A stretch of DNA of 64,000 nucleotides from Mytilus galloprovincialis. Lineage: Eukaryota; Mollusca; Bivalvia; Mytilida; Mytilidae. Positions 21,030 through 33,189 of this stretch are shown piece by piece. The translations under genes and the position numbers were made by a program. Location of the stretch: positions 90,854,664-90,918,663 of the forward strand of contig NC_134844.1 in assembly GCF_965363235.1 (NCBI RefSeq). Reading direction: 5' to 3'. The notes under the pieces were generated by a model. The model was not told the origin of the DNA, did not search any database, and saw only the letters and a list, made by a program, of their open reading frames with translations. How positions within the stretch are numbered: the stretch's first letter is position 1; each line of letters begins with the position of its first letter.

Positions 21030-21150
21030 GGTGCGGGAATTTCTCGCTACATTGAAGACCTGTTGGTGACCTTCTGCTGTTGTTTTTTTCTATGGTCGAG
21101 TTGTTGTCTCTTTGACACATTCCCCATTCATTCTCAATTTTAAATTGCAG
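21030..21150 (+). mobile_element. GTTGTCTCTTTGACACATTC-family repeat
   Basis: GCGGGAATTTCTCGCTACAT, then GACCTGTTGGTGACCTTCTG, then GTTGTCTCTTTGACACATTC and CCCATTCATTCTCAATTTTA. Other copies lie at 35510-35665, 37260-37400, 44155-44290 and 56215-56300. Confidence 0.8.
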
Positions 21151-21370
21151 AAACATTGTCAGCAAGGTCAATTAGAATCGATTATCACATCCTAATTTTA
21201 ACGGTGATGTTGTTTATAGAGCCAGTAAATGAAGATACGATTTATCGATTCTTTGAACAAACCTAATCTAAAAGGTAATCAATTTAACACTAAGATCTTT
21301 GAATATTGTTTTATCGATGTTACCATTGCTTACTGTCCTACAAGATTATCCTGTTGACACTTATATTTTT
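21150..21370 (+). pseudogene. Decayed retrotransposon ORF tail (copy 1)
   Basis: CACATCCTAATTTTAACGGT then GATGTTGTTTATAGAGCC translates to SHPNFNGDVVYRA, followed by stops. The same HPxFYGxxxYxA peptide signature occurs at 24600-24830 and 34250-34640. From memory this resembles the C-terminal end of reverse-transcriptase ORFs abundant in bivalves; the RT domain itself is absent. Confidence 0.5.
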
Positions 21371-21384
21371 GCATTGCACAAGGT

Positions 21385-22085
21385 CTTGTTTTTCTCAGAC
21401 TGTTTATGATTGATTGATTATGTTTAGCAGAGTAAGACCTACAATAAGTCAACATGACCGAAATCGTCAATTAATCCCTTATAGTTCTTGCCCTTCAAAG
21501 ACATTTTTATTATTTTTACTTGTTTTTTTGCAGAAATTATGATATACACAGAGAAACTTTAAATGTCAATAATGATCAGCAAAGTAAGACCTACAAATAA
21601 GTCAAACATGACCAAATTCTTCAATTGATCCCTTAGTGGAGATATTGCCCTTGAAAGTTAATTTTTACCATTTTTTAAGTTTTTTGCATAAACTATATGA
21701 TCTATATATAGAGAAAAACGTTAAAAGTCAAACATTTTCAGCAAAGAAAGACCGACATTTTCAATTGACCTCTTGAGGAGTATTGACCTTGAAAGATGAT
21801 TTTTACCATTTTTTTAAAGTTTTTTTCTAAAACTATAATATGATAGAAAGACAGAAAGTTTAAATGGCCAAAAATGTTCAGCAAAATTAAAGACCTACAA
21901 ATAAGGTCAAACTTGACTGAAATCGTCGATTGATCTCTTACAGGAGTTATTGCCCTTGAAAGATATTTTTTACCATTTTTTTTAGTTTTTTGCAGAAACT
22001 ATGATCGATAGACAGAAACTTGAAATGGCAAAAAAGTTCAGAAAAGTAAAAGTAAAACCTACAAATAAGTACAAGGAGCCTCTTG
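21385..22085 (+). repeat. Tandem repeat, about 150-bp unit (GTTCAGCAAAGTAAGACCTAC)
   Basis: Four to five units with CAGCAAAGTAAGACCTACAA, TCAATTGATCCCTTA, TTATTGCCCTTGAAAG and TTTTTACCATTTTTT. Its end (GGAGCCTCTTGTTTATTT) matches the end of the TAGCTCACCTGG-family repeats, so it is likely the internal portion of one such element. Confidence 0.75.
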
Positions 22086-22127
22086 TTTATTTACATATCT
22101 AATGCAAACATGTTTATATATTTGCAG

Positions 22128-22361
22128 ATTTCCATGAGGATTGTTTGAGATGCATGCATAGAATACCTGAACAAAGAGATAGACCTATAAAAAGTGATGA
22201 ATCATATATTTGCACATTATTAGCAAATCATCTGTTCTCCAGGCTAACTATTCGGTTCTCTGGACATCATTATTTTTTAACAAATGACTATCACAATAAG
22301 TTCGATGTTTGTCCTTGCATGAAATGTGGTCAGCAGATCAGATATCGGAATACTGGAATTG
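22128..22361 (+). CDS. PD-(D/E)XK nuclease-like gene, middle exon
   Basis: A 234-nt exon between acceptor TTTGCAG and donor G|GTGAGT, entering in phase 1 and leaving in phase 1. It encodes FHEDCLRCMHRIPEQ, SYICTLLANHLFSRL, FSGHHYFLTNDYHNKFD and the cysteine cluster VCPCMKCGQQI, possibly a small metal-binding knuckle. It leads directly into the nuclease-like core at the next exon. An open frame with clean splice sites in otherwise repeat-packed DNA, plus exact phase continuity on both sides, supports it. Confidence 0.8.
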
Positions 22362-22467
22362 GTGAGTTATTTGTCATAATTTGCATATACATATATTTCT
22401 TTGAACAGCCACATGAATATGTGACAAGATTAAACCAGATCTTCTGAAATGTCGACCCTCCTCCTTT

Positions 22468-23758
22468 TTAGCTCACCTGGCCCAAAGGGTCAAGTGAGCT
22501 ATTCTCATTACTTTGCGTCCGGCGTCCGTTGTCCGTAAACTTTTACAAAAATTTTCTCCTCTGAAACTACTAGGCAAAATTTAACCAAACTTGGCCACAA
22601 TCATCATTGGGGTATCTTGTTTAAAAATTGTGTCTGGTGACCCGCCAAAATAATCAAGATGGCCGCCATGTCTAAAAATAGAACATAGGGGTAAAATGTA
22701 TATTTTGGCTTATAACTCTGAAACCAAAGCATTTAGAGCAAATCTGACAGGGATAAAATTGTTTAATAGGTCAAGATCTATCTGCCCTGAAATTTTCAGA
22801 TGATTCAGACAATGGGTTGTTGGGTTGCTGCCCCTGAATTGATAATTAAGGAAATTTTGTCCGTTTTCGGTTATTATCTAAAAAATTATTATAGATAGAG
22901 ATAAACTGTAAGCAGCAATTATGTTCAGCAAAGTAAAATCTACAAATAAGTCAACATGATCAAAATGGTCAGTTGACCCCTTAAGGAGTTATTGCCCTTA
23001 ACAGTCATTTTTTTTACCAATTTTTCATAAATTATTGTTATCTTTTACAAAAATCTTCTCCTCTGAAACTACAGGACCAAATTTAATGAAACTTAGCCAA
23101 AATCATAACTAGGGTATCTAGTTAAAAAATTGTGCGCAGTGTCCCGGCCAACCAACCAAGATGGCCGCCATGGCTAAAAATGGAACATAGGGGTAAAATG
23201 TAGATTTTGGCTTATAACTCTGAAATCAAAGCATTTAAAGCAAATCTGTCTTGGTTAAATTGTTTATTAGGTCAAGATCTATCTGCCCTGAAATTTTCAG
23301 ATGAAGCAGACAATGGGTTGTTGGGTTGCTGCCCCTGAATTTGTAATTTTTAAAGAAATTTAGCCGTTTTTGGTTATTATCTTGAATACTATTATAGATA
23401 GAGATAAATTGTAAACAGCAATAATGTTCAGCAAATTAAGATCTACAAATAAGTCAACATTATCAAAATGGTCAGTTGACTCCTTAAGGAGTTATTGCCC
23501 TTTATAGTCACTTTTTAACATTTTTCATTAATTTGGTAAATTTTGGTAAGTTTTTACTAAGTTTTTTCCTCTGTAACTAAAGGGCCAAGTTCATTACAGA
23601 TAGAGAAAATTGTAAGTAACAAAAATGATCAGTAAAGTATGATCTACAAACACATCAACATCACTAAAACACAATTTTGTGATGAATCCATCTGTTTCCT
23701 TTGTTTAATATGCACATAAACCAAGGTGAGCGACACAGGCTCTCAAGAGCCTCTAGTT
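22468..23758 (+). repeat. TAGCTCACCTGG-family composite repeat (copy 1)
   Basis: It starts TTAGCTCACCTGGCCCAAAG with a short hairpin, then GCGTCCGGCGTCCGTTGTCC, and has two long internal units (TTTTCTCCTCTGAAACTACT, AAGATGGCCGCCATG, AGGTCAAGATCTATCTGCCC, TTGACCCCTTAAGGAGTTAT). It ends GAGCGACACAGGCTCTCAAG. It lies inside an intron of the nuclease-like gene. Confidence 0.85.
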
Positions 23759-24599
23759 AACTTTAAATGTTGATCGATGTAATAACATGTACAAAAGTGT
23801 ACAGTGATTAGCCAATGAAATGAATGATTTTACAAATAAACATGAATTTGACATGTATACAAACTTTGAATATATAGCAAAGTGCTCTTGACTAATGAAA
23901 TTGTAGGATTTGATGTGTCTTAATCGTGAAGAATGAATGTAAATCATGTTCTTATATGTCCTATTGTTTAGGTCTACTTATTGTTCAAAACAAAGAATTT
24001 CTATAAACATGATAAATGAGTGATAGCTGCCCAAAGCATATTGATATTTATCAGCTTGAAAATATTAAATTTCATGATTGAAATTGTTTAAAAATTGAAT
24101 CGTTAAACAAGCACTAAAATCAAAATAATTTGAAATTTACCGGTGCAGTAAACATTGGTACCATTAAAGTTATAAGTTGAATACTAATAATTTCAAAATT
24201 ACTAGAAAAATCACAATATCAAAGCAATGCAAAAACAAATAAAAAACTTTTAAAATTAAATATTATAACTCCAATCTTTATCTAGAACACGATTATCAAA
24301 AAACTCGGATTACTGGATCCGCGGTTGGTAAAAATAGTATTTGCAAATATTCTGATGCACTTAAAACAGGAGGTTAAATAAACCTTTGAATTTCATATAA
24401 AAGGCATTTTATTTGAACATTTAAATTTTAGTTAATCATGTCAATTACCTCACTTAATGAAATAGTATTTGATGTAAAGTGCTGAAATAAAATTTAGCTG
24501 TAAGTAAAATTTTGCATTTATTGATTTGAACTGTAAACAAACAAACACATACATGATACTTCCTCACTAAGATATATTAAAACTTAAAACCTTTACTAA
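23759..24599. other. AT-rich intronic stretch
   Basis: No repeat family or exon was recognised. The minus-strand open frame at 23753-23947 has no supporting signals. Confidence 0.4.
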
Positions 24600-24830
24600 A
24601 TTCTTCCATAGATACAAAGATTTAGTTTGGAAGTTTGGCTGTACCTGTAGAAAACTTATTTCTAACGGAATAGCACATCCTACATGTCCTAATTTTTACG
24701 GTGATGTTGTTTACCGAGCCCGGAAATTTAGATACGATCAAGTTAAACTTATCAATCCTTTTAGTAAACTTATTCTAAAAGGTTACCAATTCAATACTGT
24801 AAAAAAAAACACCGTAAGGGAACCGATCAC
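24600..24830 (+). pseudogene. Decayed retrotransposon ORF tail (copy 2)
   Basis: It reads CTTATTTCTAACGGAATAGC and ATCCTACATGTCC..., then TTTTTACGGTGATGTTGTTT and ACCGAGCCCGGAAATTTAG. Translation fragments include CTCRKLISNGIAHP and NFYGDVVYRARKFRYD. Frame breaks are present. Related to 21150-21370 and 34250-34640. Confidence 0.6.
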
Positions 24831-25817
24831 CCACACTTGTAAAAGTGAAAAGGCTTAAATTAATTGTAATATATAAACAAATGTGTTTTCAAATTAGTAT
24901 TATCTGAATAATTCCTTATTAATTAGTAATGTACATGTAAGTATGCTAAAATTGTGTATACATTTTTTAACAATGAACAAAAATTGGTGAATAGACCATT
25001 TTCCTTAACCAAAATTAATAGATAACTCTTAAGTTAATATAAGTTATATATGTAAAAATGAAATGACTTTGGCTTCAAGTTTGACCAATTTAGACAGAAT
25101 GGCAATTTATGTTTAGGAGGGTTACATACATCTATAATCTTCATGAGTAAACTTTTCACATAAAGTTTGTCTATAATGTCTATGTGTGGTCATGTATATC
25201 TAAGAGTTGCTGTACCAATACTTTATCAAATTTATACACTTAAATTTATAAGAGTCTCAAACAAATTAACTTATAAAGTAAAATAGTTTGTTTTACATAC
25301 ATGACATATATATATATCTTTTATGTATTACATTTTAATACTCTTAAAGAATCAGGCTAGTATTTTATATTACCCATTATTACCCAATAAAACCCAGGTA
25401 TTCCCACCAGACTGAGCAATACTCATAAAACACCTGTTTTTAACAACCCTGTTTATTACTGTTTTATCTTTAATAATTTTTATGTTAGTTGAGTCTTGAA
25501 GTTATTAATATTAGTTTTATTTTCAACCAATTGAATCAGATATCTTGTCAAGTTGGTACTGTAGTAAATATACTTCAGGGCAGTTGTAACTCATTGATAG
25601 AAATTCTTTGTTTTGAACTGTAAGTTTTATTAATAAACATAAAACAGTAAAATTTGTCAGGAAATCTGGTAAGGCAGCTTGAGACAACAGATCGGAATAA
25701 AGCATTTGATAGAACTCTCAAGTCATATTTATACATTCTATTTTATATGTACTATAAACTGAAGCATACATGCAGTTGTCTATTTTCATTTAAACTAGAT
25801 TCTATTTCATCAAACTA
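24831..25817. other. AT-rich intronic stretch
   Basis: Nothing recognisable. There are two short open frames around 25523-25848 on opposite strands with no splice or coding signals. Confidence 0.4.
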
Positions 25818-27201
25818 TTTAGTTCACCTGGCCCGAAGGGCCATGTGAGCTTATGCCATCACTTGGCGTCTGGCGTCTTCTGTCGTCTGTCAGCGTCAGC
25901 ATCGTGGTCGTTAACTATTTCAAGAATCTTCTACTCTGAAACTACTGGGCAAAATATCTTCCAACTTTAACTGAATGTTCCTTAGGGTATCTAGTTTATA
26001 AATTGTATCTGAAGTTGTGATCTATCATCAAACATGGCCGCTGTTGGTAAAATTAGAACATAGCGGTCAAATGCAGTTTTTGGCTTATATCTCTTTTTTA
26101 ACTAAAGCATTTAGAGCAAATCTGAAATAGTGTAAAATTTTCATCAGGTTAAGATCTATCTGCCCTGAAATTTTCAGACGAATCAGACAACCCATTGTTT
26201 GGTTGCTGTCCCTGAATTGATCATTTTAAGAAAGTTTTACAGTTTTTGGTTATTATCTTGAATATTATTATAGATAGAGATAAACTGTAAGCGGCAATAA
26301 TGTTCAGCAAAGCAAGATCTACAAATATGTCAGCATGACTAAAATTGTCAATTGACCCCTTAAGGAGTTATTGCCCTTAATATTCATTTTTTAACAATTT
26401 TCGTAAATTTTTGTAATCTTATACAAAAATCTTCTCCTCTGAAACTGCTGGGCACAATACCTTCAAACTTTAACTGAATGTTCCTTATGGTATCTAGTTT
26501 ATAAATTTTATCTAAAGTTCTGATCTATCAACAAACATGGCCCCTGTTACTAAAATTAGAACATAGGGGTCAAATGCAGTTTTTGGCTTATATCTCTGAA
26601 ACTAAAGCATTTAGAGCAAATCTGACATAGGATAAAAAGTTCATCAGATTAAGATATATCTGCCCTGAAATTTTCAGACAAATCAGACAACCCATTGTTG
26701 AATTGATAATTTTATGGAAATTTTACAGTTTTTGGTTATTATCTTTAAAATTATAGTAGATAGAGAAAGTGTAAATGAGAAAAATGTTCAGCTAAGTAAG
26801 ATCTACAAATAAGTTAGCATGATCAAATTATCAATTGACCCCTTAATGAGTTATTGCCCTTAAAACACAATTTTTTACATTTTTTTGTGTGTCAATTACT
26901 TTTTCAAAAATCTTCTCCTCTGAAACTACTTAGCCAAATGCTTGCAAACTTTAACCAAATGTTACTTACAGAATAAATATGATCAACAATTTAAAATCTA
27001 TCTGCAGTGAGATTGCAGACAAATATTTTTTTTCAATTTTGAAGCAAATATGACCAAAACAAAGATTTTTTTTAGTGGCATTTTTAAGCAAACACCCGAT
27101 ATATATACATTAAAAAGCAGCAAATATATAAATCATGATTGATGAATGAATTGAGCAAAAAAATTCAGGTGAGCAATTCAGGCTCTTGAGAGCCTCTTGT
27201 T
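25818..27201 (+). repeat. TAGCTCACCTGG-family composite repeat (copy 2)
   Basis: It starts TTAGTTCACCTGGCCCGAAG and GGCCATGTGAGC, has three internal units (TCTTCTCCTCTGAAACT, AAGATCTATCTGCCCTGAAA, GACCCCTTAAGGAGTTATTG), and ends GTGAGCAATTCAGGCTCTTG then AGAGCCTCTTGTTTA. It ends about 190 bp before the last exon of the nuclease-like gene. Confidence 0.85.
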
Positions 27202-27390
27202 TACTAAAGAAAGCGAAATGTAATTGAAAAGTAATCTATAATTACATCATATTTAAGACTTATTGTTTTTGCTTAGTTTTCTTCTTCTTCTTCCGCCGCT
27301 TTTAAATTGGAACTTGTCCGCACAGCTGCCAAGATATGAATTGATTATTTAAATTCTAATCATTCTAATTCATTGTTTATGTTATTTAAG

Positions 27391-28064
27391 GGAGTGAATA
27401 TTTATGGTATGGAAGACCAGACATCATGTTGTTCACTATGGCAGGAGGTGGCTGTAATATTATATATCCAGAAGACTGCAGTACAGGTGACAGAGAGTTT
27501 GATGTAGACCAAGCAGAAAATCAGATAATTGAAATTGATTTGAAATCAACAACATTACGAAAAAAGGAAAAAATTGAGCAAGTTGTTGCACAGACAATTA
27601 CTTATTCAATGTACCAGAGGGTACGTCAGAGAGAAAAAGGCAAAAAACTTCCTCAAGCTTTTTTAATTCCTACTATTGTTGCAAGTTCTGATTACTTTGA
27701 TATTTATATGTATGATACACAGAATGACATCCTGTTAAGAAATAAAGGAGATCCTATTCCTATTTGGAATAAGAATAAATTTAGTGCAGAGGGTGAAACA
27801 TTAAATTTATCAAACATTTTAAAAATTTGGATGACATTGAATCATTTTACTTTAAAGCCTAAACTTTCAGTAGAGGAGATTAAAAGTTTAAAAGGAACAT
27901 GTGATTTTTTAGGTCGTATTCCGCCAAAACGCTTACATTTGATTGAAAAAACAATTTCTATGCAAAAAAAATTTGTCCCATTAAAGGAGATGGAATTGGA
28001 ATTGGATGTTCCAAGTGTTCCATTAAAACAAAAGTCTCTACCCAGTAATTATGAAGAAAAATGA
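27391..28064 (+). CDS. PD-(D/E)XK nuclease-like gene, terminal exon with catalytic-type motifs
   Basis: The acceptor GTTATTTAAG (27390) gives an exon that joins the previous one in phase and runs to TGA at 28062-28064. The core reads EYLWYGRPDIMLF, then about 35 residues later IIEIDLKST, then the helix EQVVAQTITYSMYQ. This fits the PD-(D/E)XK fold: acidic residue, PD, D-x-K, and a Q/Y helix of the kind seen in RecB or lambda-exonuclease-like members. Further on are AFLIPTIVASSDYFDIYMYD and LNLSNILKIWMTLNHF. The last 40 residues are a charged tail. I recall similar uncharacterised proteins in bivalve proteomes, probably an expanded family. Substrate and role are unknown. Without the upstream insertion the protein would be about 475 residues. 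Confidence 0.8.
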
Positions 28065-28149
28065 CAAATCTACATTCATGGTATTGACTGCCAGCCATAT
28101 GGTTGCCTATAACTGCTTACATCTACTTCATTTGAACTCTGGTGGATAG

Positions 28150-28480
28150 TTGTCTAACATGTTTAACCCCGCCACATTATTTATGTATGTGCCTGTCCCA
28201 AGTCAGGAGCCTGTAATTCAGTGGTTGCCATTTGTTTATGTGTTACATATTTGTTTTTCATTCATTTTTTTACATAAATAAGGCTGTTAGTTTTCTCGTT
28301 TGAATTGTTTTACATTGTCTTATTGGGGCCTTTTATAGCTGACTATGCGGTATAGGCTTTGCTCATTGTTGAAGGCTGTACGGTGACCTATAGTTGTTAA
28401 TTTCTGTGTCATTTTGGTCTTTTGTGGATAGTTGTCTCATTGGCAATCATACCGCATCTTCTTTTTTATATATATCATTG
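28150..28480 (+). mobile_element. GTTGTCTCATTGGCAATCAT-family repeat (long copy)
   Basis: It starts TTTAACCCCGCCACATT and CAAGTCAGGAGCCTGTAATT, passes TTAGTTTTCTCGTTTGAATT, GGGGCCTTTTATAGCTGA, GTTGAAGGCTGTACGGTGAC and CTATAGTTGTTAATTTCTG, and ends GTTGTCTCATTGGCAATCAT and ACCGCATCTTC. It begins about 85 bp after the stop of the nuclease-like gene and may supply its 3' untranslated region. The 47570 copy is almost the same. Confidence 0.85.
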
Positions 28481-28499
28481 GCAATCATACCATATCTCC

Positions 28500-30610
28500 T
28501 TATTTTTATATTTACATCCTTATTATATTTTCAGCAAAAAAGTTAAAGACCACCAATTTGTACTTTCCATTACAAAAATATTGAAAGCTCCTGTCTGAAA
28601 ATCTTCTATAGCAGCCTTGGTCTTAAAAGTGGCACAGAGAAACATCTTTTTGTCTGATCATTGACAACTCATTTTTACTCATTAAAAAGTTTTATGAAGT
28701 TGATATTTCAACACATGTCCAAAGGTATAAAACATAATTTCTGAAATTTGATTTTCGTCCCAAAAAAGAGTTAAAAATGTGTTCTATTAAGATGGATTGT
28801 GTTACAAAAGATTTGTTTCTTTTGAACTGTTAATTACAGAAAATTTCATGACTTTCTCATTTTTAAAAAGTGGTTTTAATAATTATTTAGATTTTCCATT
28901 AAACATATATGTTAAAGAAAATGACTCATCAAAGCAATCTTTATTTCTGTCTTTATATACTGATAGTTAGATGGTGTTAGAATTCATTTAAATGGACAGA
29001 ATGGAATTTTTTAGGGGGGAGAATGTTGATATTAGAAAAAAAATGATAAACTTATTTGTTTTTAAGATGTGATAACGTTATAAATGTTGGTTAATTAACC
29101 CTTTCCTCCATTGACATTTTTTTTACACATACCTGATTCGCATAGGATTTTTACATTAAAAAAAATCATCAGGTTTAAAGTATCAATGCATTGCAAAAAG
29201 GAATATTTCATCAATGAAATTCCAGTCAAATATTCTCTTGAATATCAATTTGATATTAGATACAAATTTTATTAGGTCTGATAAGATTTTTCCTAGGTAA
29301 GACGTTTCAACTGAGGCACTACACACATTTTCTGCATTACAATTACATGTAATGTAATGATTTCTTTAGTTAAAAATCAATGTAATGCCTCCATTACTGT
29401 ACATTACTTTTCATTACAAATTGGTTAAATAAATAAAATTGCAGAATATTGTAAAATAAAAATAAAGTAAATAAAATATTAACAAAAACAAAAGAAAGTA
29501 TTGAATAAAATATTGTCACAGTTAATTACTGTATTAAATAAATTGCATCAAACTTTAAAACACAGATAAAGGTCATGAAGGTTAGAAATATAAAAACTTC
29601 TTTAATTGGCAAAAAGGGGGGGGGGTGAAAATTATCAAGTCTTGATCTTGGTTTCTGATATTTTTGTATAAATGATTATGGGAATATTTTGGTGGTCCAT
29701 GAAAAATCTTCTAAAAAAATTATTAAACAAAATTATATTGATGAATGGAAAAAATATGGAGATGAAATTTCATAATTCTATACACACCTTACAGGTATTT
29801 CAATGAAAGATTGAATATGTCAATCAACATTTTTACACCAAACTGTAATTTGGGTCCTGATTAATATCAAATTGTTTTTATTGTAATCAAATCTTATGTT
29901 TGTCCTCATAGAGCCCTTAGGCATTTAACAAGATAATCCTTTAATGACACATTTATTATATTCCTTTGAGTTCCCTTTATGATATAATAAGAGGAAGATC
30001 CCTATTGATTTGTAAGTCTCCAAGGTCAAAGTTAATAAATATGGAATTGTGTAACACAATATTACTGTCTGAAATAATAAACCAAAATCATATTTTAATG
30101 CAAAGAAGAAAAAACTGCCATCAGGTCAATATTAGCTGGTCCCCTTTATCTTGGGCATGGGGTATGTGAGCTGGCTCACTAAGGTTCTTTAAAGTTAAGT
30201 CTATCTCTTTCATATGAAATAAAGCCAAACAAACTCTCCTTAAAATTATAGTATACCCTGGTAAGTAGGTCTGATTTTTTAGGGTAAAAATTCTTTTAAA
30301 ATATTGTGTTTTCACTAAGCCTGGTTCATCTTCAGGAAACCACATGTCGAAATTGTTAGCTTGTATTCTGCATAACACTTACATATTTTCTATAATAATA
30401 AATGATTTATGTTTGTTCTGCCAATGCGACACATTGGGATGAAAATTTGGTAGAAGTGATGTTAGCTCCTTGTATTAAGCTTTGTATTTCAGAAGGAATA
30501 GGAGTTTGGTATACAGATGTCTTATGCAAGTTATGGTCTGATTTTTCCATCTGGCATATGCCCATTGTTTTTTTCCTCATTTTCATTGTTCAGTGACTTC
30601 TTTAAAAAAA
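28500..30610. other. AT-rich intergenic stretch
   Basis: No gene is supported. There are small palindromic ATTACATGTAATGTAAT motifs at 29335-29360 with related ATTAC repeats to 29420, and a G-run at 29616-29625. Open frames at 29966-30169, 30121-30378 and 30402-30596 overlap or lack signals. Confidence 0.45.
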
Positions 30611-30614
30611 ATGT

Positions 30615-31610
30615 ATTTTATTAGAGCCCCGCCTTTAGGCGGGTCGCCCTATAGTGATCAGTCCATCCGTTCGTCCGTCTGTCCGTACCACTTTAACTTT
30701 GTGTCCGCTCCATATCTAGAGAACCATTATGATTTCATACTTTATACTTTATACTTTACATGTTTATTAACAACCACCAGAGGGCGTGTCATGATGTATG
30801 TACAACTTCCTAGGTCAAAGGTCAAGGTAAAAAAACTTTGGTTTCAGTTGACAACCCTGTCCTGTGGTGAAGATCGTGTCCACTCTATATCTTGAGAACC
30901 GTTTTGATTTCAAAGTTTATACTTGACATCCATTTTAACTAACACCAGAGGGTGTGTCATGATGTATGTACAACTTCCTAGGTCAAAGGTCAAGGTCAAA
31001 AACTTTGGTTTCAGTTGACAACCCAATGTCCTGTGGTGAAGATCGTGTCCGCTCCATATCTAGATAACCGTTATGATTTTATACTTAATACTTAAATGTT
31101 TATTAACCAACACCAGAGGGTGTGTCATGATGTATGTACAACTTCTTAGGTCAAAGTTCAAGGTCAAAAACTTTGGTTTCAGTTGACAACCCCGTGTCCT
31201 GTGGTGAAGATCGTGTCCGCTCCATATCTAGATAAACGTTATGATTTCAAAGTTTATACTTGACATCCATTTTAACCACCACCAGAGGGCGTGTCATGAT
31301 GTATGTACAACTTCCTAGGTCAAAGGTCAAGGTCAAAAAAACTTTGGTTTCAGTTGACAACCCCGTATCCTGTGGTGAAGATCGTGTCCGCTCTATATCT
31401 TGAGAACCGTTATGATTTCAAATATTATACTTGTCATCCATTTTAACCAACACCAGAGGGTGTGTCATGATGTATGTACAACTTCCTAGGTCAAAGGTCT
31501 GTCTGTCTGTTGGTCTGTCCATCGCTAACAAATTTGATCAACTTATTTACCCCACGTTATTGACAACGGGGCCCACAGAGATGGCTCCCATCTAAATGGT
31601 ATCTAGTTAT
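30615..31610 (+). repeat. CCCCGCCTTTAGGCGGG-headed tandem array, about 170-bp unit (copy 1)
   Basis: The head is AGAGCCCCGCCTTTAGGCGG (hairpin) and CGCCCTATAGTGATCAG. Five to six units follow with ACCAGAGGGCGTGTCATGAT, TGTATGTACAACTTCCTAGG, TCAAAGGTCAAGGTC, TTTGGTTTCAGTTGACAACC and TGTGGTGAAGATCGTGTCCG. The tail is TTATTTACCCCACGTTATTG then ACGGGGCCCACAGAGATGG. A second copy is at 61714-62560. Confidence 0.9.
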
Positions 31611-32639
31611 TCTGTGATTTTCTCTTCAGGATGACTCTCATACTACTTTTTCTTAAAAAAGGACACTTATTACATAGCCTTTTATTGTCCAAATCTGATC
31701 ATTCGACATTTTAAGGTGATATTTTTATAAAATCTTTTCAAAACAAGATTTTTGCCAAATTAAGGTAGATTTTCAGTAGATGTAGTTTAGAAAATCAAAA
31801 ATAATTTTGTTCATGAAAGTAAACAATTACATACAATGAATTCATATATTGATGACAAAATGGTGCCAGTTGTAAAAAATCATTGAATACAGATGTCATT
31901 CCCATCAACATCTAAATTTCTGCATTTATTTTGTACCTTATCAGATATTACAGACTTCTTTTATAAGTTTGAAAAATGTTAGTATGTTATATAGTTTAAA
32001 TTAAAAAAAATCATGAATTTAATCACATGTAAATACATAAACAAAAGGTGTATACATACTGTTATAATTTATATTGAACCTGTTTTTAACGACTATGTTT
32101 AAAGCAATGATTTTATTATTTCATTGTATTTCAGCTTTTATTTGATAATATTTGTTGGAATTTTTTTAATGTTGATTCTGTCGTCAAACATTGTAATTAT
32201 TTAAAATATATACATATAATTTTTATTTTACTTATCAAGTATCAATCCATGTCAGTCCATTGCATTATTTTTCTACTCTGAAGTTTGTAAACAATAATGT
32301 TATCTCAATGTACATGCAATTTATTGGCATATATTTATATATATATGAATATATAAAATTTAATATAATAAAATCATTAATAACATGATCATAATGATAT
32401 AAGTAGACTCAATTTCATTACAAAGGAGTATTGCAGTAAGGGCACTCACAGTTCCTCCATATCTTATTAACTTATTTCAGTTGCATTCGAATATTTTTAT
32501 TTGCTTGATAGACTTTTTTATGTATTTTACATAAGCATGTAGGGACATTAGCTTCAAAAATACAAACCAGAACCCGAAAATGTCTTTACAGTGGTTTACA
32601 AAATTGACAAGTTGAGAAAATTTAAAGTTCTGATTTCAC
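31611..32639. other. AT-rich intergenic stretch
   Basis: No coding or repeat feature was recognised beyond AT-rich microsatellite-like sequence near 32335-32380. Confidence 0.4.
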
Positions 32640-33125
32640 TTTTTAGCTCACCTGTCCTAACACTTGGCGTCTGTCGTCGTCTGCTGTAAACTTTTTCAAA
32701 GATCTTCTTCTCTGAAACTGCTGAACTAATTTCAACCAAACCCAAGGAAAATGATCCTTAGGGTATCTAGTATAAATTTTGTGATTTTTATTCATTTTCA
32801 TCAAGAACCATGGCCACCATGGCTAAAAATAGAACATAGAGGTAAAATGATTGAAGATATTGATTTGATATTTGGTATATAGTTTTATCATGACAAGTTA
32901 CAGATCAAGTTCGATTTTTGTTCCGGTCTGATGATTTCGTGCAGAGTTATGGTCCTTTGACTTAGAAAATTCACTAAAATAATCAGTTTTAAACACTCTT
33001 TTTCATCATGCTTGAAGATATTGACTTGATATTTGTTATATAGTTTACACCATGACAAGTTATAGATCAAGTATGAATTTTTTAACCGGTAGGGGACTAT
33101 GTATTGCCATGCAATACTCACAGAA
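32640..33125 (+). repeat. TAGCTCACCTG-family repeat, truncated and diverged
   Basis: TTTAGCTCACCTGTCCTAAC, GCGTCTGTCGTCGTCTGCTG, TTCTTCTCTGAAACTGCTGA and ACCATGGCCACCATGGC identify the family. Its right part changes to a different duplicated unit (GAAGATATTGATTTGATATT at about 32853, GAAGATATTGACTTGATATT at about 33014). Confidence 0.65.
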
Positions 33126-33189
33126 TGCTTGTTTATTTTGCCTCAACCAAATGCTATGATTAATATAAACAATGCTTATTACCATAATT

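Larger units (their letters stand above)
17589..22127 (+). other. Intron of the nuclease-like gene
   Basis: Runs from donor GTATGG at 17589 to acceptor TATATATTTGCAG at 22127. It is filled by dispersed repeats, entered separately between 18085 and 22085. The stretches 17600-18080 (C-run and T-run near 17685-17715) and 18690-19635 hold no recognised gene. Confidence 0.7.
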
